Source of the DNA: a bacterium
GTDB lineage: Bacteria; Bacillota_I; Bacilli_A; Mycoplasmatales; Mycoplasmoidaceae
DNA: 14,790 nt
NCBI GenBank assembly: GCA_017645255.1
Contig: JAGCPI010000018.1
Coordinates: forward strand, 1-14,790
Reading direction: 5' to 3'
Part shown: positions 1-9,026 of the stretch, piece by piece
Numbering within the stretch: position 1 is the first letter of the stretch
Layout of the letters: each line of letters opens with the position of its first letter
Translations under genes and position numbers: made by a program
Notes under the pieces: model-generated
The model's input: only the letters and a program-made list of their open reading frames with translations
What the model was told of the DNA's origin: nothing
The model's database searches: none

Positions 1-32
1 AATAGTTCGATTATAAAATTTCAATCTCACAT
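1..32 (-). CDS. Start of a minus-strand gene, cut by the window edge (possibly an ABC permease)
   Basis: Only the first ten codons are visible. They read MWDWNFIIEL with both TGA codons as Trp. The start is supported by a good Shine-Dalgarno sequence (AAAAGGAG on the minus strand, 46-39) six bases upstream of the ATG. A short Trp-rich opening followed by FII is reminiscent of polar amino-acid ABC transporter permeases, but ten residues cannot establish a family. The structured leader just upstream suggests that expression is controlled by attenuation. Confidence 0.5.
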
Positions 33-135
33 AATTTTCTCCTTTTAATTTAATTATAAAAAAATGACAACTTGGTTAGTTGCCATTCATGCATAAAAAT
101 GATACCTTTATATGCAAAACCTACAATTATGTGAG
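26..135 (-). promoter_or_regulatory. Candidate attenuator or riboswitch-like 5' leader
   Basis: Read on the minus strand, this leader contains three elements in order. First is CTCACATAATT at 135-125 (sense AAUUAUGUGAG's complement). Next is a small stem with arms TGCATA at 116-111 and TATGCA at 95-90. Last is an 8-bp hairpin (arms 85-78 and 72-65, one G-U pair, 5-nt loop) followed at once by seven U residues (64-58), a classic intrinsic terminator. The first element is perfectly complementary over 11 nt to 36-26, which contains the start codon of the edge gene. Terminator formation and start-codon sequestration could therefore be alternative off-states. I do not recognise a known aptamer class. 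Confidence 0.45.
58..85 (-). terminator. Intrinsic terminator inside the leader of the edge gene
   Basis: The arms TGGCAACT and AGTTGTCA (minus-strand sense, one G-U pair) enclose the loop AACCA and are followed by seven U residues. No coding frame lies upstream on this strand, only the divergent gene at 266. The hairpin therefore most likely acts within the leader, about 12 nt before the Shine-Dalgarno sequence of the edge gene. Confidence 0.5.
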
Positions 136-183
136 TCTCCCCTTTTTTTATTAGATTTTTTTAATGCAATAATCTTCTTTGCT

Positions 184-210
184 TTAATTTGAAATTTAAG
201 TTCAAATTAA
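184..210. promoter_or_regulatory. 27-bp near-perfect palindrome, possible operator
   Basis: Two perfect 10-bp arms, TTAATTTGAA and TTCAAATTAA, flank a 7-bp spacer. The site lies in the divergent intergenic region between the edge gene and the gene at 266. Its symmetry and its distance from the start at 266 fit a dimeric repressor site overlapping a promoter. The high AT content weakens the statistical case, but each arm contains a G or C in register. Confidence 0.3.
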
Positions 211-265
211 TTTCATTAATAACTTTATTAAATAATTAAAGAATAAAAAAGGAGGATAAAAATAA

Positions 266-1012
266 ATGGATATTGACCAAAAAGATCTTGCTTATCATTA
301 TCATCAAGCCATTAAATTGGTGAATGATTTAATTGATTTTTACTTTGGCTTATTAGCTAATCATCATCTTGCAAATGCACTTAATTGCAAGCAAGTAAGT
401 GTGATTAAAGCAAAAAGTATTGAAATCAATTTATTACGAAAGAGCGGTTATCAGTATGATAATGATGAATTGTTTAAATTATGTGAAACTATTTTTGCTG
501 CCTCTTTACAAGTTTATTATGAATTAGTAACGCAAGTAAATAGTAATCAAATTATGAAAAATAATGATAATGAACCATCATCAATAGTTAATTGCTTGAT
601 TGAATTACATGATTTAATTAACACCATTAAATATCTAGAAGCACAAATTGGAATTGTCCATAACTACGATAAATTTTTTACCAACCAAGCAAACGTTCAA
701 AAATCTAGTAATAAAACTAATTCGAGTAGTAATGAAAAATCTACTTCATCAAACTCACCTAATCAATTTGATAACCAAGCAAGAACCCATGAAAATAATC
801 AAACTAATGTTCAACCAAATAATCAAATGCCAAATCCTAATGAAAAAACTGACCATTTAGTAAGAATGCAAGCAAAGCAAGTTGAACAATGATTACTGAA
901 TCATTTCCCTTCGCGGCAAGAATATATGGATTGATCGTTTCAATTGAAGACAATCCAAAATAAAATAAATGAATTAGAACAACTAATCAAAACAAAGAAA
1001 AAACCAAATTAA
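266..1012 (+). CDS. Unrecognised 248-aa protein with an Asn/Gln/Ser-rich linker
   Basis: The start is the ATG 10 bases after a strong AAGGAGG (249-255). TGA codons at 890 and 932 are read as Trp, and the true stop is TAA at 1010. There is no signal peptide or membrane segment, so it is probably cytoplasmic. Residues 1-130 look helical, with repeated Leu/Ile and the pair Cys76 and Cys117 region flanking helices. Residues about 143-195 are a low-complexity Asn/Gln/Ser/Thr linker. The tail (about 196-248) is again helical and charged, ending in a Lys-rich stretch. I do not recognise a family; the helical parts are only vaguely LemA-like in composition. The next gene starts 73 nt downstream with no clear terminator between them, so the two may be co-transcribed. 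Confidence 0.8.
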
Positions 1013-1085
1013 ATTTAAAAAATTAGTAAGAAGTTAATTACTTAAAAAATTTAACTGCCACCCTTAAAATTAAAGAGTAATAATT

Positions 1086-1538
1086 ATGATAATCACTAAG
1101 GAATTTTTATTAAAGAATTTAAAAGAAGCAATTCAATTAGGTGATGAATGCCTTAAGACCTATGTGCAAGTTTTTAGTTGACATAGTCGGCATGCTAATC
1201 ATCACTTAAGTTTTATTGCTTTTTATAAAGACTATGGTAAGTGACAATCAGCAATTGAAAACTTACCAATTTTTGTTAATGAAACTGATTCAATTGACAA
1301 CCAAATTAAATTAAATACTGAACTTTGCATGCAAGAAGTTAACTTATATCAACGAGCTTTCAATGCATTAAATGAAGATGAAGTTAGCAATGCGTTTGAA
1401 AAAGGACCAGCCGATTTATTTGTCAAATGTGGTAAATTTGAAGCAAAACTTGAATTAATCAAAAAACTGGAGAAATCCTTGAATCTTCCTTTGTTACCAA
1501 TTCCTAATGATGAAATTACTAATAGCCAAAAACATTAA
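1086..1538 (+). CDS. Unrecognised 150-aa cytoplasmic protein
   Basis: The frame opens at ATG 1086 (MIITKEFLLKNLKEAIQLGD) and includes TGA Trp codons at 1179 and 1242; it ends at TAA 1536. The upstream Shine-Dalgarno is weak (AAAGAG about 9 nt before the ATG). The protein is mostly helical and polar, with aromatic residues in the first half (VFSWHSRHANHH, then FYKDYGKW) and an amphipathic Lys/Leu helix near the end (AKLELIKKLEKSLNLP). No signal peptide, membrane segment or known catalytic motif is visible. It is probably the second gene of a pair with the one at 266, because a terminator follows only after this gene. Function is unknown. Confidence 0.75.
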
Positions 1539-1596
1539 TTTCTCATCATCTAGGAAAGTAAATTAAATTAAAATAATCATAATTAACAAAAAACCA

Positions 1597-1628
1597 AAAA
1601 TGATTAAGTTTTTCCTTAATCATTTTTT
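1597..1628 (+). terminator. Intrinsic terminator after the 266/1086 gene pair
   Basis: Perfect 12-bp arms (AAAATGATTAAG and CTTAATCATTTT) enclose a 6-nt loop, followed by a T run. It separates the two unknown genes from the MATE gene. Confidence 0.75.
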
Positions 1629-1748
1629 AATAAAAAAATTAACTAAATTTTATTAATTTATGTTATAAATAATAACTATAGAAATCATTAAATTTTTCTT
1701 TCACTTTTTTTAAAATATTTCTATTTTTAGTTAATAAATAATCAATGT

Positions 1749-3926
1749 ATGGATAATAAGAAAAATAATTGATTACAGAGTAAGGTGCACCATCGCAATG
1801 TAAAAAAAGATGCGAAATTTGCGGATGTAAGTAAAGCCCAACGCCTTTACGGCTTAGAGCCAATTTGAAAAGTAACCATCAAAATTGGATTAACTGGTTT
1901 GTTGATGTCATTCTTTGGTTCATTGTTTACGTTTGCGGACCAATTAATGCTTGTTAACTTTATGCCTGATACTCATAATTTTAGTTTTAACAGTTTATTC
2001 TTTTATGACGGTCATGGAGTTTTTAATGACATGCTCATGCACATTAAAGATTTTGGGGGCGAGGATGTCATTGCTAACGTCTTTAGTCAAAAGGGGACGG
2101 ATAAAGACGGATTATTGAACTTAGTAACTGCCGTTGCAAACACAATGGGACTAACCATTTTTGACTCGGCGGGTGTAGTTCGTTCCGGGGTTTCATTAAC
2201 CGGAGCATTAAGTATTATCATTAACGCCATTCCAAGTTTGTTTGCAGTTGGTACAAGTGTCAAATACACGCAAGCTTTAGGAGCAGGTAATTATAAAAGA
2301 GCGATTTACATGTGACAAAACTCATTTATCGGATGCATTACTTGTGGTTTAATTTGTTTTATTTTACTAATCATTTTAATCCCAACCGTCATTCCTGCCC
2401 AAGCCGTGTCAGATCACTTGTCGGAAACTGAAATTGAACATTTATACCAAGTAATTGCTGCTAACTTTACTTTAAATAACTGAAACTTAGCATTAGTATT
2501 TACTCATTCATCTGATCCAAGCGTCATCATTCACTTCCTAAAAGATGGAGATGCTTATCATTATTACGCAGAAGTAGCAAACGGAAAATATTTAAGTCTT
2601 GCAGATTACCAATTAATGCAAGCTGGAATTAATAATAAAGATTTAGTTAGTTTAAATCCTAGTACCTTAGGTTCATTTCAAGTTAACATTATGCAAACTA
2701 ACAACAGTATTCTAAGTACTTGAAATGTATACTATGCCCAAGTAAGAACTTACTCCATCGTATGAGCAGAAGATTTCATGTTCATCATGGATGCTGGATG
2801 TACCTTATTTGCACTTGCCAACACTTTAAGTGTTATCTTACGTAGTGATGGAGCAATTGCAATGACTACCATCATTTATGTCTTTACTGTTATTTTTAAC
2901 ATCATCCTTGACTTTATTTTCATTAAGATTGTGCAAATTGGTATGGAAGGTGCTGCTACAGCTACTGTGATTGGTTGAATTGTGCAAACCGTATGGTATT
3001 CCTTATATTTGCAATATGATCCAAAGTTAACTAGTTGTGCTAACTTTAAATATTTAAGTAAAAAATACTTAAATATTAACTGACAAATCATGTGGGAATT
3101 AATCCTATTTGGTTTAAGTATGCTTGTAGGTACGGTTACATTTAGTATTTACAACATTATTCTAACTAACCAAGTATCATATGTTACAGTTGAAGTAATT
3201 CCCCAAGTAGGGGGTGAATACTACTTATCAGTTTTAGGTGCAGTAACTCCAATTATTAACTTATTCTACTTTACAATCTTTGGTCTTGTTCGTGGATCTT
3301 CCCCAATCTTCTCATATAACTATAGTGCTCATAATAATGGTCGGGTTCGCGAAGCATATTGATGAAATATTTCGTACATTATTGCATTAGCAATTATCAT
3401 CTTTGGTTTAATTGGCTTTTGTGCTCCAATTAGAGATGGTATTTTATCATGATTCCAAATTGATGCTAACTCCCCTAATTATCAATTAGAAACTGCAGGT
3501 AAATTAATTTGAGTTTGAATGATGCAAATTCCAATCATGGGATTAGCAACTGGGGGAATGTTTGTATTTAGATCTACTAACCGTTTAGGTACTGCATATG
3601 TCATTGCTTTATTAAGATCATGCATTTATAACATTCCAATTCTTTTCATCTTTATGGCAATTTCAATCAACTGTAAAGAAGCATTAAATGCTGGTTTAAC
3701 TAGCCAACAAATTGATTTACCCCAAACTAATAATGCAATGTGATTCTTCTTTTACAGTGCACCAGTTGGCACTGCATGTTATTCCGTAACCATCTTTATT
3801 ATGACTACTACTTTCTTATATAAATATCTTGATCGTTATCCACGTAGAAAAAATAGTGAAATTTGACCATTAAACTTAATTGTTAAACATCACTATGCAA
3901 AGATTTTTAATGAAGTTGTTCATTAA
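1749..3926 (+). CDS. MATE-family multidrug/organic-compound exporter with large loop insertions
   Basis: This is an integral membrane efflux protein of 725 residues; typical MATE proteins have about 450. Family features are visible. An early helix ends in FADQLMLVNF (about 63). INAIPSLFAVGTS followed by QALGAGNYKRA lies around 157-187. The second half starts at a helix with LRSDGAIAMTTII and FNIILDFIFI (about 364-393), then GMEGAATATVIG (398-410). Two hydrophilic segments absent from ordinary MATE proteins are inserted: about 75-145 after the first helix, and about 217-339 before the second bundle; both are probably extracellular. Many TGA Trp codons interrupt it under the standard code. The start is the first ATG after an in-frame stop (TAG 1728). 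No strong Shine-Dalgarno is seen, and GTG 1785 is an alternative. The substrate is unknown; such proteins usually exchange Na+ or H+ for cationic compounds. Confidence 0.85.
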
Positions 3927-3944
3927 TAATTAATGATAAAAATT

Positions 3945-3976
3945 GATTAGGTAATAAAAGAACCTAATCTTTTTTT
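3945..3976 (+). terminator. Intrinsic terminator after the MATE gene
   Basis: The 8-bp arms GATTAGGT and ACCTAATC enclose a 9-nt loop and are followed by seven T residues, 18 nt after the MATE stop codon. Confidence 0.8.
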
Positions 3977-4164
3977 AATCCTAATTTTAGGAAATTAGTT
4001 CAATTTAAATTCATTTGCATTTGGAATTTAAAAAAGTTTTTTTCAATTTCTTATTAAACATAAATGATGAGCAAAGAAATTGTTATTTTGCTTAAATTAA
4101 TCATTTAAACAAGTTAGTTAAAAAATAGAATCCTACCTTTAATTTATCATAAATATCATCTAAT
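3977..4164. other. Non-coding spacer between convergent genes, with two AT-rich dyads
   Basis: Together with its flanking terminators this makes a gene-free stretch of about 300 nt. No plausible coding frame was seen. It contains a 7-bp inverted repeat (CTAATTT at 3981, AAATTAG at 3992) and a 9-bp one (TTTAAATTC at 4004, GAATTTAAA at 4024). These may be chance in such AT-rich DNA. Confidence 0.4.
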
Positions 4165-4199
4165 AAAAAAATGCAGTAGTTTTTGCTACTGCATTTTTT
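4165..4199 (-). terminator. Bidirectional terminator after the KtrB gene
   Basis: Perfect 14-bp arms (AAAAAATGCAGTAG and CTACTGCATTTTTT) have A and T runs on both sides. It lies about 30 nt beyond the stop of the minus-strand ktrB gene and could also catch read-through from the MATE side. Confidence 0.85.
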
Positions 4200-4230
4200 G
4201 CTTTATTTAAACCAATTGATTACCTAATCA

Positions 4231-6060
4231 TTAACGCTTTACTACTTTAATTTCCTTAACTTTTAAGTTAACAACTTCAATTTGCTTAATATGTTTAATG
4301 ATGTATTTAAAACTTCGCTTTTTGTAATCTTCTTTATCTTGGGCATATTTATAAGCAATAAAGATACTAAATACTAATGCCATTTGGGAAATGAGCACGA
4401 TGATAAAGATGATGACATTTCCCCAGTGGTTTTGAATAACATAATCCCCAATGTTCATGCCGCATAAACTATAAACACTCACCGAAAAAAAGATGGCGTC
4501 TAATAGTTTTTTATCTACATAATGCGAATTGTGGTAGATGGTTCCAGCATAATAAAAATAAAAAGCTAAAGTCCCAAGGACACTAACACAAACTCCAAAA
4601 ATAGTTAAAACCAAACTATTTGTAATCATTGCATCCGAGAACCGACGTTGAATTCTTTTTAATTTCTTGAAGAACGGCAATTTTCTAATTAAGTAGTAAA
4701 TAGCACTAATGAACATTACTAACTTAATTTGCCCTGTACTACTAGAAGGAGTGCAACCAATAAACATGTTAACAATGTAAAGTCATTTATTGTAATCATT
4801 CAAGTTTGCTACGTTAAACGTAATGAACGCAGCAGAATGAGTATTTAACATTGAAAAGAAAATCGCTCAGTTTTTATTTGCAATTGGTGTTTGGCCTCAT
4901 GGTGAATAAATACTATTTAGCACATGATTATTATCGTAATTAGAAGCAATAATAATGCTGGAAGGAACTTGATCCATGTAAGCAAAAATAAAGGTTAAAA
5001 CACTAGTAATAATGGTAAGAAGAAGGACAATGTTTAAACTTAACTTAGAATACATGGATAAATGGTATTTCTCATGGCGAATTCGCATTCTTATTTTTAG
5101 AATGACATCATAGAAAAGTGGAAATCCAAACCCTCCAATAAAAAATTCAGTCCCTAAAATAAATTGAATCACTACACCAAGTCCATTCCGATATACTTCC
5201 AAATTTGCAAAACCAAATAAAGTCATTCCCGCATTTGAAAGTCCGCTAGCAGAATCAAATACTGCACTTCATAATGAACTTACTGTATTGTGATATTGTG
5301 GAATAATCACGTGCGTAAATCCTACGTAATATTGACCAAAGACTGGGACAGTTTGGGGATAATATCCCGGAATATAAAAAATGCAAATTCATAAAATAAA
5401 AGCAAATAAAGTTTGCAATCCCCCCACTGTGACAATGTTTCACTTTAACATTGACAAGTTGGTATTAATCCGATCTTCCCCTTTTTCTAGTTCAACAAGC
5501 AGTTTATTACTAAATGTTTTATTTGAAGAATTATTCCGAAAGGAAATATAGACGTTTGAAACAATATAAGAAAAAATTAATCCCCCAAACTCCATTAAGA
5601 TAAAAATGATAACTTGTCCCCCAATACTATAGGTTTCAGGAATTGGGTGTAACATTAAACCGATCACGGTGATGGTTGATAGCGAAGTAAACAAAGAAAA
5701 GAAATAATTATTTTGACTGCTATTATGAAAAGCAACAGTTTGGGCTCCCGGAATCATTAAGAAACCTGCAAAGACCATGACGACAATTAAATAAATCGTC
5801 ATGGCTTGTAAAATTGGATTAGCTGCTAAAATTTTTAATAATAAGCGTTTCCACCAATTAATTTTAGAAACTAAAGCAATTTGGTTAATTTGCTTATTGA
5901 TTCCTTTGATTAAATCATAAGTAAAGTCAAAATCAGTATTTAATTCATTGTAAGTTTTTTTCACAATAGTTTTTGCACTATCACCAATTGCATTAACTAC
6001 TTTTTTGGCCTGCTCATTTAATTCGTTCAAATTATCTTTTTTAACTGTTTCTTTTGCCAT
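4231..6060 (-). CDS. ktrB: KtrB/TrkH-type potassium (cation) uptake channel subunit
   Basis: This 609-residue membrane protein belongs to the Trk/Ktr/HKT superfamily, in which four M1-P-M2 repeats form one cation pore. Four pore-loop regions are visible in order: LSTITVIGL (about 136), SGLSNAGMTLFG (about 275-286), IGCTPSSSTGQIK (434-446) and VYSLCGMNIGD near the C-terminal quarter. A charged, Lys-rich cytoplasmic N-terminal extension of about 90 residues and long loops make it bigger than the usual 450 or so. The third pore loop has Ser439 where Gly is typical in many relatives. The start at 6060 is the first ATG (MAKETVKKDN); its Shine-Dalgarno is weak. Several TGA codons encode Trp. The partner RCK subunit KtrA is not in this window. 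The gene stands alone and converges with the MATE gene. Confidence 0.85.
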
Positions 6061-6417
6061 AACTAGTTGTCTTATAGTTATATATAAATAATATAAGAGG
6101 ATTTTTATTTATTGAATGATTTAGAAAAAATTTAGATTCATTACTTCATATTTGATTTAAAAGAAAAAATTGCTTTATTTTTTGGTGGAGATTAATTAAA
6201 TCTACTAACTAAGTAACTTTTACCTACTTTTAAAAAATTTTAACATTATAACATAATTAAATTAAAAATTTAAAAAATAAGCATAATGAAGATGAATTTA
6301 AATTTTTAATAAAAGTAAAAATTATCTTCATTCCAATTATTAATTTACTAATTTTTAATTTATTATTTGCCTGCTAATACATAATAAAGTAATTACTCAA
6401 CAAAGGAGTTTTATTGT
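6061..6417. other. Divergent intergenic region, no gene seen
   Basis: This 357-nt, extremely AT-rich region lies between the starts of ktrB (minus) and the surface lipoprotein (plus), so it should hold both promoters. I see no convincing coding frame and no long homopolymer of the kind used for phase switching. CATAAT at 6380-6385 is a possible -10 box for the lipoprotein, but no good -35 accompanies it. Confidence 0.4.
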
Positions 6418-8178
6418 ATGAAAAAGAAAATCTGAAAAATTTTAGGTGGTGTAATTGGAATTACGGCAGTTGCTTGTGTAATTCCTGCTTGTGTTGTATC
6501 TTGTGGATCATCAGGTCCAACAGCAAGTCAACCAGCCAGTCAAAATACTACTACCTCTACTAGTGATACAAATGCAAAAACAGTTTCTAGTAATAAAACT
6601 ACAGTTAGTTCAACAAACACTAATAGCACTCCAACAAATGCATCAACATCAAATAAAGTAAGTAATTCTAGTGCATCCCAAACTGCTTCACAAAGTACCA
6701 CTAACTCAACTAAAGTTGCTTCAAGTACAACCAATTCTTCACCAACTTCTAATTCACCACAATCAACTTCAACAAGTACACCTGCCCCAAGTGCTAATCA
6801 ACCAGTTGCTAGTTCTTCTACAACAAGTTCAACTACTTCCAACCAAACAACTACCAGTTCAACACAAAATTCCACTGCCCAATCAAGTAATTCTAGCACT
6901 TCAGTAAATAATAATCAACCAACTAGCCCAGTTGGATCAACTTCATCTTCATCTGCATCTAATTCTGCATCTAATAATAATAGCAATCCTACAACAAGTA
7001 GTAGTTCTTCAACTTCTTCCACTCCAGTTAACAATCCAACTTCTACTACTTCAGGTACCACATCTTCATCCCCTACTACTACACCAGTAAATAATGCTGG
7101 TAATAGTGGAAGTACCACTCAAAGTAATTCTTCCACTTCTTCACAAGGAAGTGCTACTTCTTCAACTGCTCCAACCCCAATTAGCAACACTGGTAATCCA
7201 ACCACATCAAATCAAGGCAGTGCATCTAGTAGTTCCCAAACCTCTTCTAGTTCACCAACTTCTTCAAACTCCACTCCTAGTTCTTCATCTAGTTCAAGTA
7301 GCTCTTCTTCATCTTCTTCATCATCAAACACTCAACCAGTAAACTCAACTCCAACCCCCGTTACTCCAACCATGACTGTTAACTTAGGAACTGATTCATT
7401 AAATTTACAAAACCTTGTTTCCCAATTAAAAATTAGTAACATCGCTACTTTTTATAACAACTGGTATGATGGTCAATATGTAACTGATTTAATTCCTTAT
7501 TTGACTAATAATAACCCAAACATTACTATTAGCGATCTAATCACTAATATTAGTGCAAGCAAAACAAAAGATGCATGAGGTGATATTACTGGTTTTACCA
7601 TTAGCAATAATTCGAGTGATATTATCAATTTAGAAACTGCTAATAATGTGTTTATTACTACGATTGCTCCTGGTAATAGTACTAGTGTTAACTTATCAAG
7701 CAACATGCTAATTAGCATGAGCTTACCAACTAATGCTTTTGCTAATAGTAGTGTGACTTGAGTGATGGGTAATTTAATTAATGATAAATCTAATACAATT
7801 GCGTATGGACCTGCCCGTGCATTCTGAAGTCAATCAAGATATGGTGGTTATGGTTACTTATTCTCTTTCTTTGGCATTGATAATTATCAAAACTACATGT
7901 ATGGATTTAAGTACGGTGAAAAGAATGCATACACCATGGATAGTAGTAAATGATATACTTATCAATGAGGATTGCCTGATGGTTATATTTTAATGAGTTG
8001 GGTAGCACAAATCCTAGGTTGAACTGAAAGCAACCAAAACGTGTTAACTGCTTACAAAGTATACATTCCAGCTGAAAAACAAAATGGATCAGTTGTTATT
8101 AACGAAGTTAAATTTAATAACACTTGATACGATACTGATATTACCATTGAATGCGGTAATGGTTTCTTACTTTGATAA
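6418..8178 (+). CDS. Surface lipoprotein with a Ser/Thr/Asn stalk and duplicated C-terminal domain (copy A)
   Basis: This 586-residue exported lipoprotein starts at ATG 6418 after AAAGGAG (6402-6408). The signal peptide has a KKK start, a hydrophobic core and a VVSC lipobox, so Cys29 is the likely lipidated residue (Cys25 is an alternative). Residues about 30-320 are almost only Ser, Thr, Asn, Pro and Gln, including 16 consecutive Ser codons (7279-7326), and form a flexible stalk. Residues about 325-586 form a folded-looking domain with many aromatic residues, shared with the protein at 9027-11336. That domain contains a 37-residue core (7738-7848) identical in both copies. The last codon before TAA is TGA (Trp). 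It is probably surface displayed at the outer face of the membrane; adhesion or immune interaction is plausible but unproven. A bidirectional terminator separates it from the convergent 79-aa gene. The domain is not one I recognise. Confidence 0.85.
7279..7326 (+). repeat. Run of 16 serine codons in the lipoprotein stalk
   Basis: Sixteen consecutive Ser codons use a mix of TCT, TCA, AGT and AGC. The mixed codons make slippage less likely than in a pure repeat, but TCT/TCA triplets dominate the second half. In-frame length variation between strains is possible. Confidence 0.6.
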
Positions 8179-8201
8179 TTAATCTTTTAATGTTACATAA
8201 C

Positions 8202-8233
8202 AAAAGAGATGCTAAATAAAGCATCTCTTTTTT
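8202..8233. terminator. Bidirectional terminator between lipoprotein A and the 79-aa gene
   Basis: Perfect 11-bp arms (AAAAGAGATGC and GCATCTCTTTT) are separated by 8 nt, with a T run after. It lies 24 nt past the lipoprotein stop and 23 nt past the end of the convergent gene, so it can serve both. A near-identical hairpin occurs at 11837-11871. Confidence 0.8.
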
Positions 8234-8255
8234 GTTTATTAATTATTAAATTTAA

Positions 8256-8495
8256 TTATTTATCAGGATATAAAGTTTCAAAGTAATCATCTAATTGGGA
8301 ATCAGGAACATCTAATAAATTTAATTCACTATCACCGTTTTGATTAGTTAAATGCAACCGGTGATGAATTTGGGCAAGTTTAGCACACAAATATAAGTAT
8401 TCTTTACTATTAGCAACTTTTCCTTCTAACTTGCTTAATAGTTGCTTTAAATCATGCAAGGTTTTATCATATGAATCTTTTTGTGAATTAGTCAT
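8256..8495 (-). CDS. 79-aa protein of unknown function, convergent with lipoprotein A (copy A)
   Basis: This small, soluble, mostly helical protein begins MTNSQKDSYDKTLHDLKQLL and ends with an acidic tail (DVPDSQLDDYFETLYPDK). By hand alignment 62 of its 79 residues are identical to the protein at 11646-11407. The invariant stretch YLCAKLAQIHHR marks the likely core, with one Cys and a His pair. There is no signal peptide and no TGA codon. The Shine-Dalgarno is weak (purine-rich AAAGAAAAG upstream of the ATG). In both copies the gene sits tail-to-tail with a large surface protein across a bidirectional terminator. It could be a partner, an assembly factor or simply a hitchhiker in the duplication; I recognise no family. 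Confidence 0.75.
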   Translation of the reverse strand: MTNSQKDSYDKTLHDLKQLLSKLEGKVANSKEYLYLCAKLAQIHHRLHLTNQNGDSELNLLDVPDSQLDDYFETLYPDK

Positions 8496-9026
8496 TGCGT
8501 TAATTTCTTTTCTTTAAGTCCTTATAGTTAATTTTACAAAGAAAAGTATAAATTTACCATTTTTAATTATAAGAAGAAGCAAACATTGAAAATTAGAAAT
8601 AGTAATTAAATAAATAAAGCAGCAGTAACATCTTCAATGCTAGCAATAAGATTTAAAAAAATCCATTAATAAGCCATGATATATTGCCAATAGCATTTCA
8701 AAATTAGAAACTATATTATTTGCGATAGCTCATTATTATTCATTAATTGAAGAAAAAAATATCTACTGATTACTTCATCCATCAAAAATTTAATTTTGTT
8801 AATACTCATTGAAAATGAATACGAAAAAAAATAATTATTTATTTTTAAAATTTGTGTATTTTATCACAATTAATTAAAAAAATAAAAAAAGATAAAAATA
8901 ACATGAAAATTCATATTTACTAAAAACGATTAACTTCTTCATTGTACAAATTTATTTTTCCTATTTTTACTTTTTTTATTAAGTTTAAATCACATAATAA
9001 ATTAACTAAAAAAGAAGGAAATTCAC
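8496..9026. other. 531-nt AT-rich spacer with a possible gene remnant
   Basis: No intact gene is visible. A plus-strand frame at 8942-9136 overlaps the next gene's start and looks spurious. A decayed minus-strand frame at 8732-8606 is listed separately. The promoter of the gene at 9027 must lie at its right end; CATAAT at 8993-8998 resembles the box found before lipoprotein A. Confidence 0.4.
8606..8732 (-). pseudogene. Possible remnant of a membrane-protein gene, broken by a frameshift
   Basis: On the minus strand a frame without a start runs AIANNIVSNFEMLLAIYHGL and on into a run of seven T residues. There it would stop, but dropping one T lets it continue as LIASIEDVTAALFI before TAA (8608-8606). 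The combined reading is hydrophobic and protein-like, about 40 residues. It is too short to assign and could be chance in AT-rich DNA. Confidence 0.2.

Noticed and set aside
1..140. T-box, purine or preQ1 riboswitch
   Set aside because: I looked for the characteristic conserved cores of these classes in the leader and did not see them.
890..892. TGA as the stop of the gene at 266
   Set aside because: Reading TGA as Trp continues the frame another 40 sensible codons to TAA; the same code is needed for KtrB, MATE, PncA and the surface proteins.
1663..1863. Minus-strand frame of 66 codons
   Set aside because: It lies opposite the first codons of the MATE gene, has no ribosome site, and its reading contains no recognisable motif.
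6540..7330. CRISPR-like or tandem-repeat array
   Set aside because: The apparent periodicity is only triplet bias from Ser/Thr/Asn codons; there are no repeat units with unique spacers.
6540..7342. Several Val/Leu-rich frames on both strands over the lipoprotein stalk
   Set aside because: They are shadows of the low-complexity Ser/Thr/Asn codons; repeats such as ACT and TCT read as Leu or Val in other frames.
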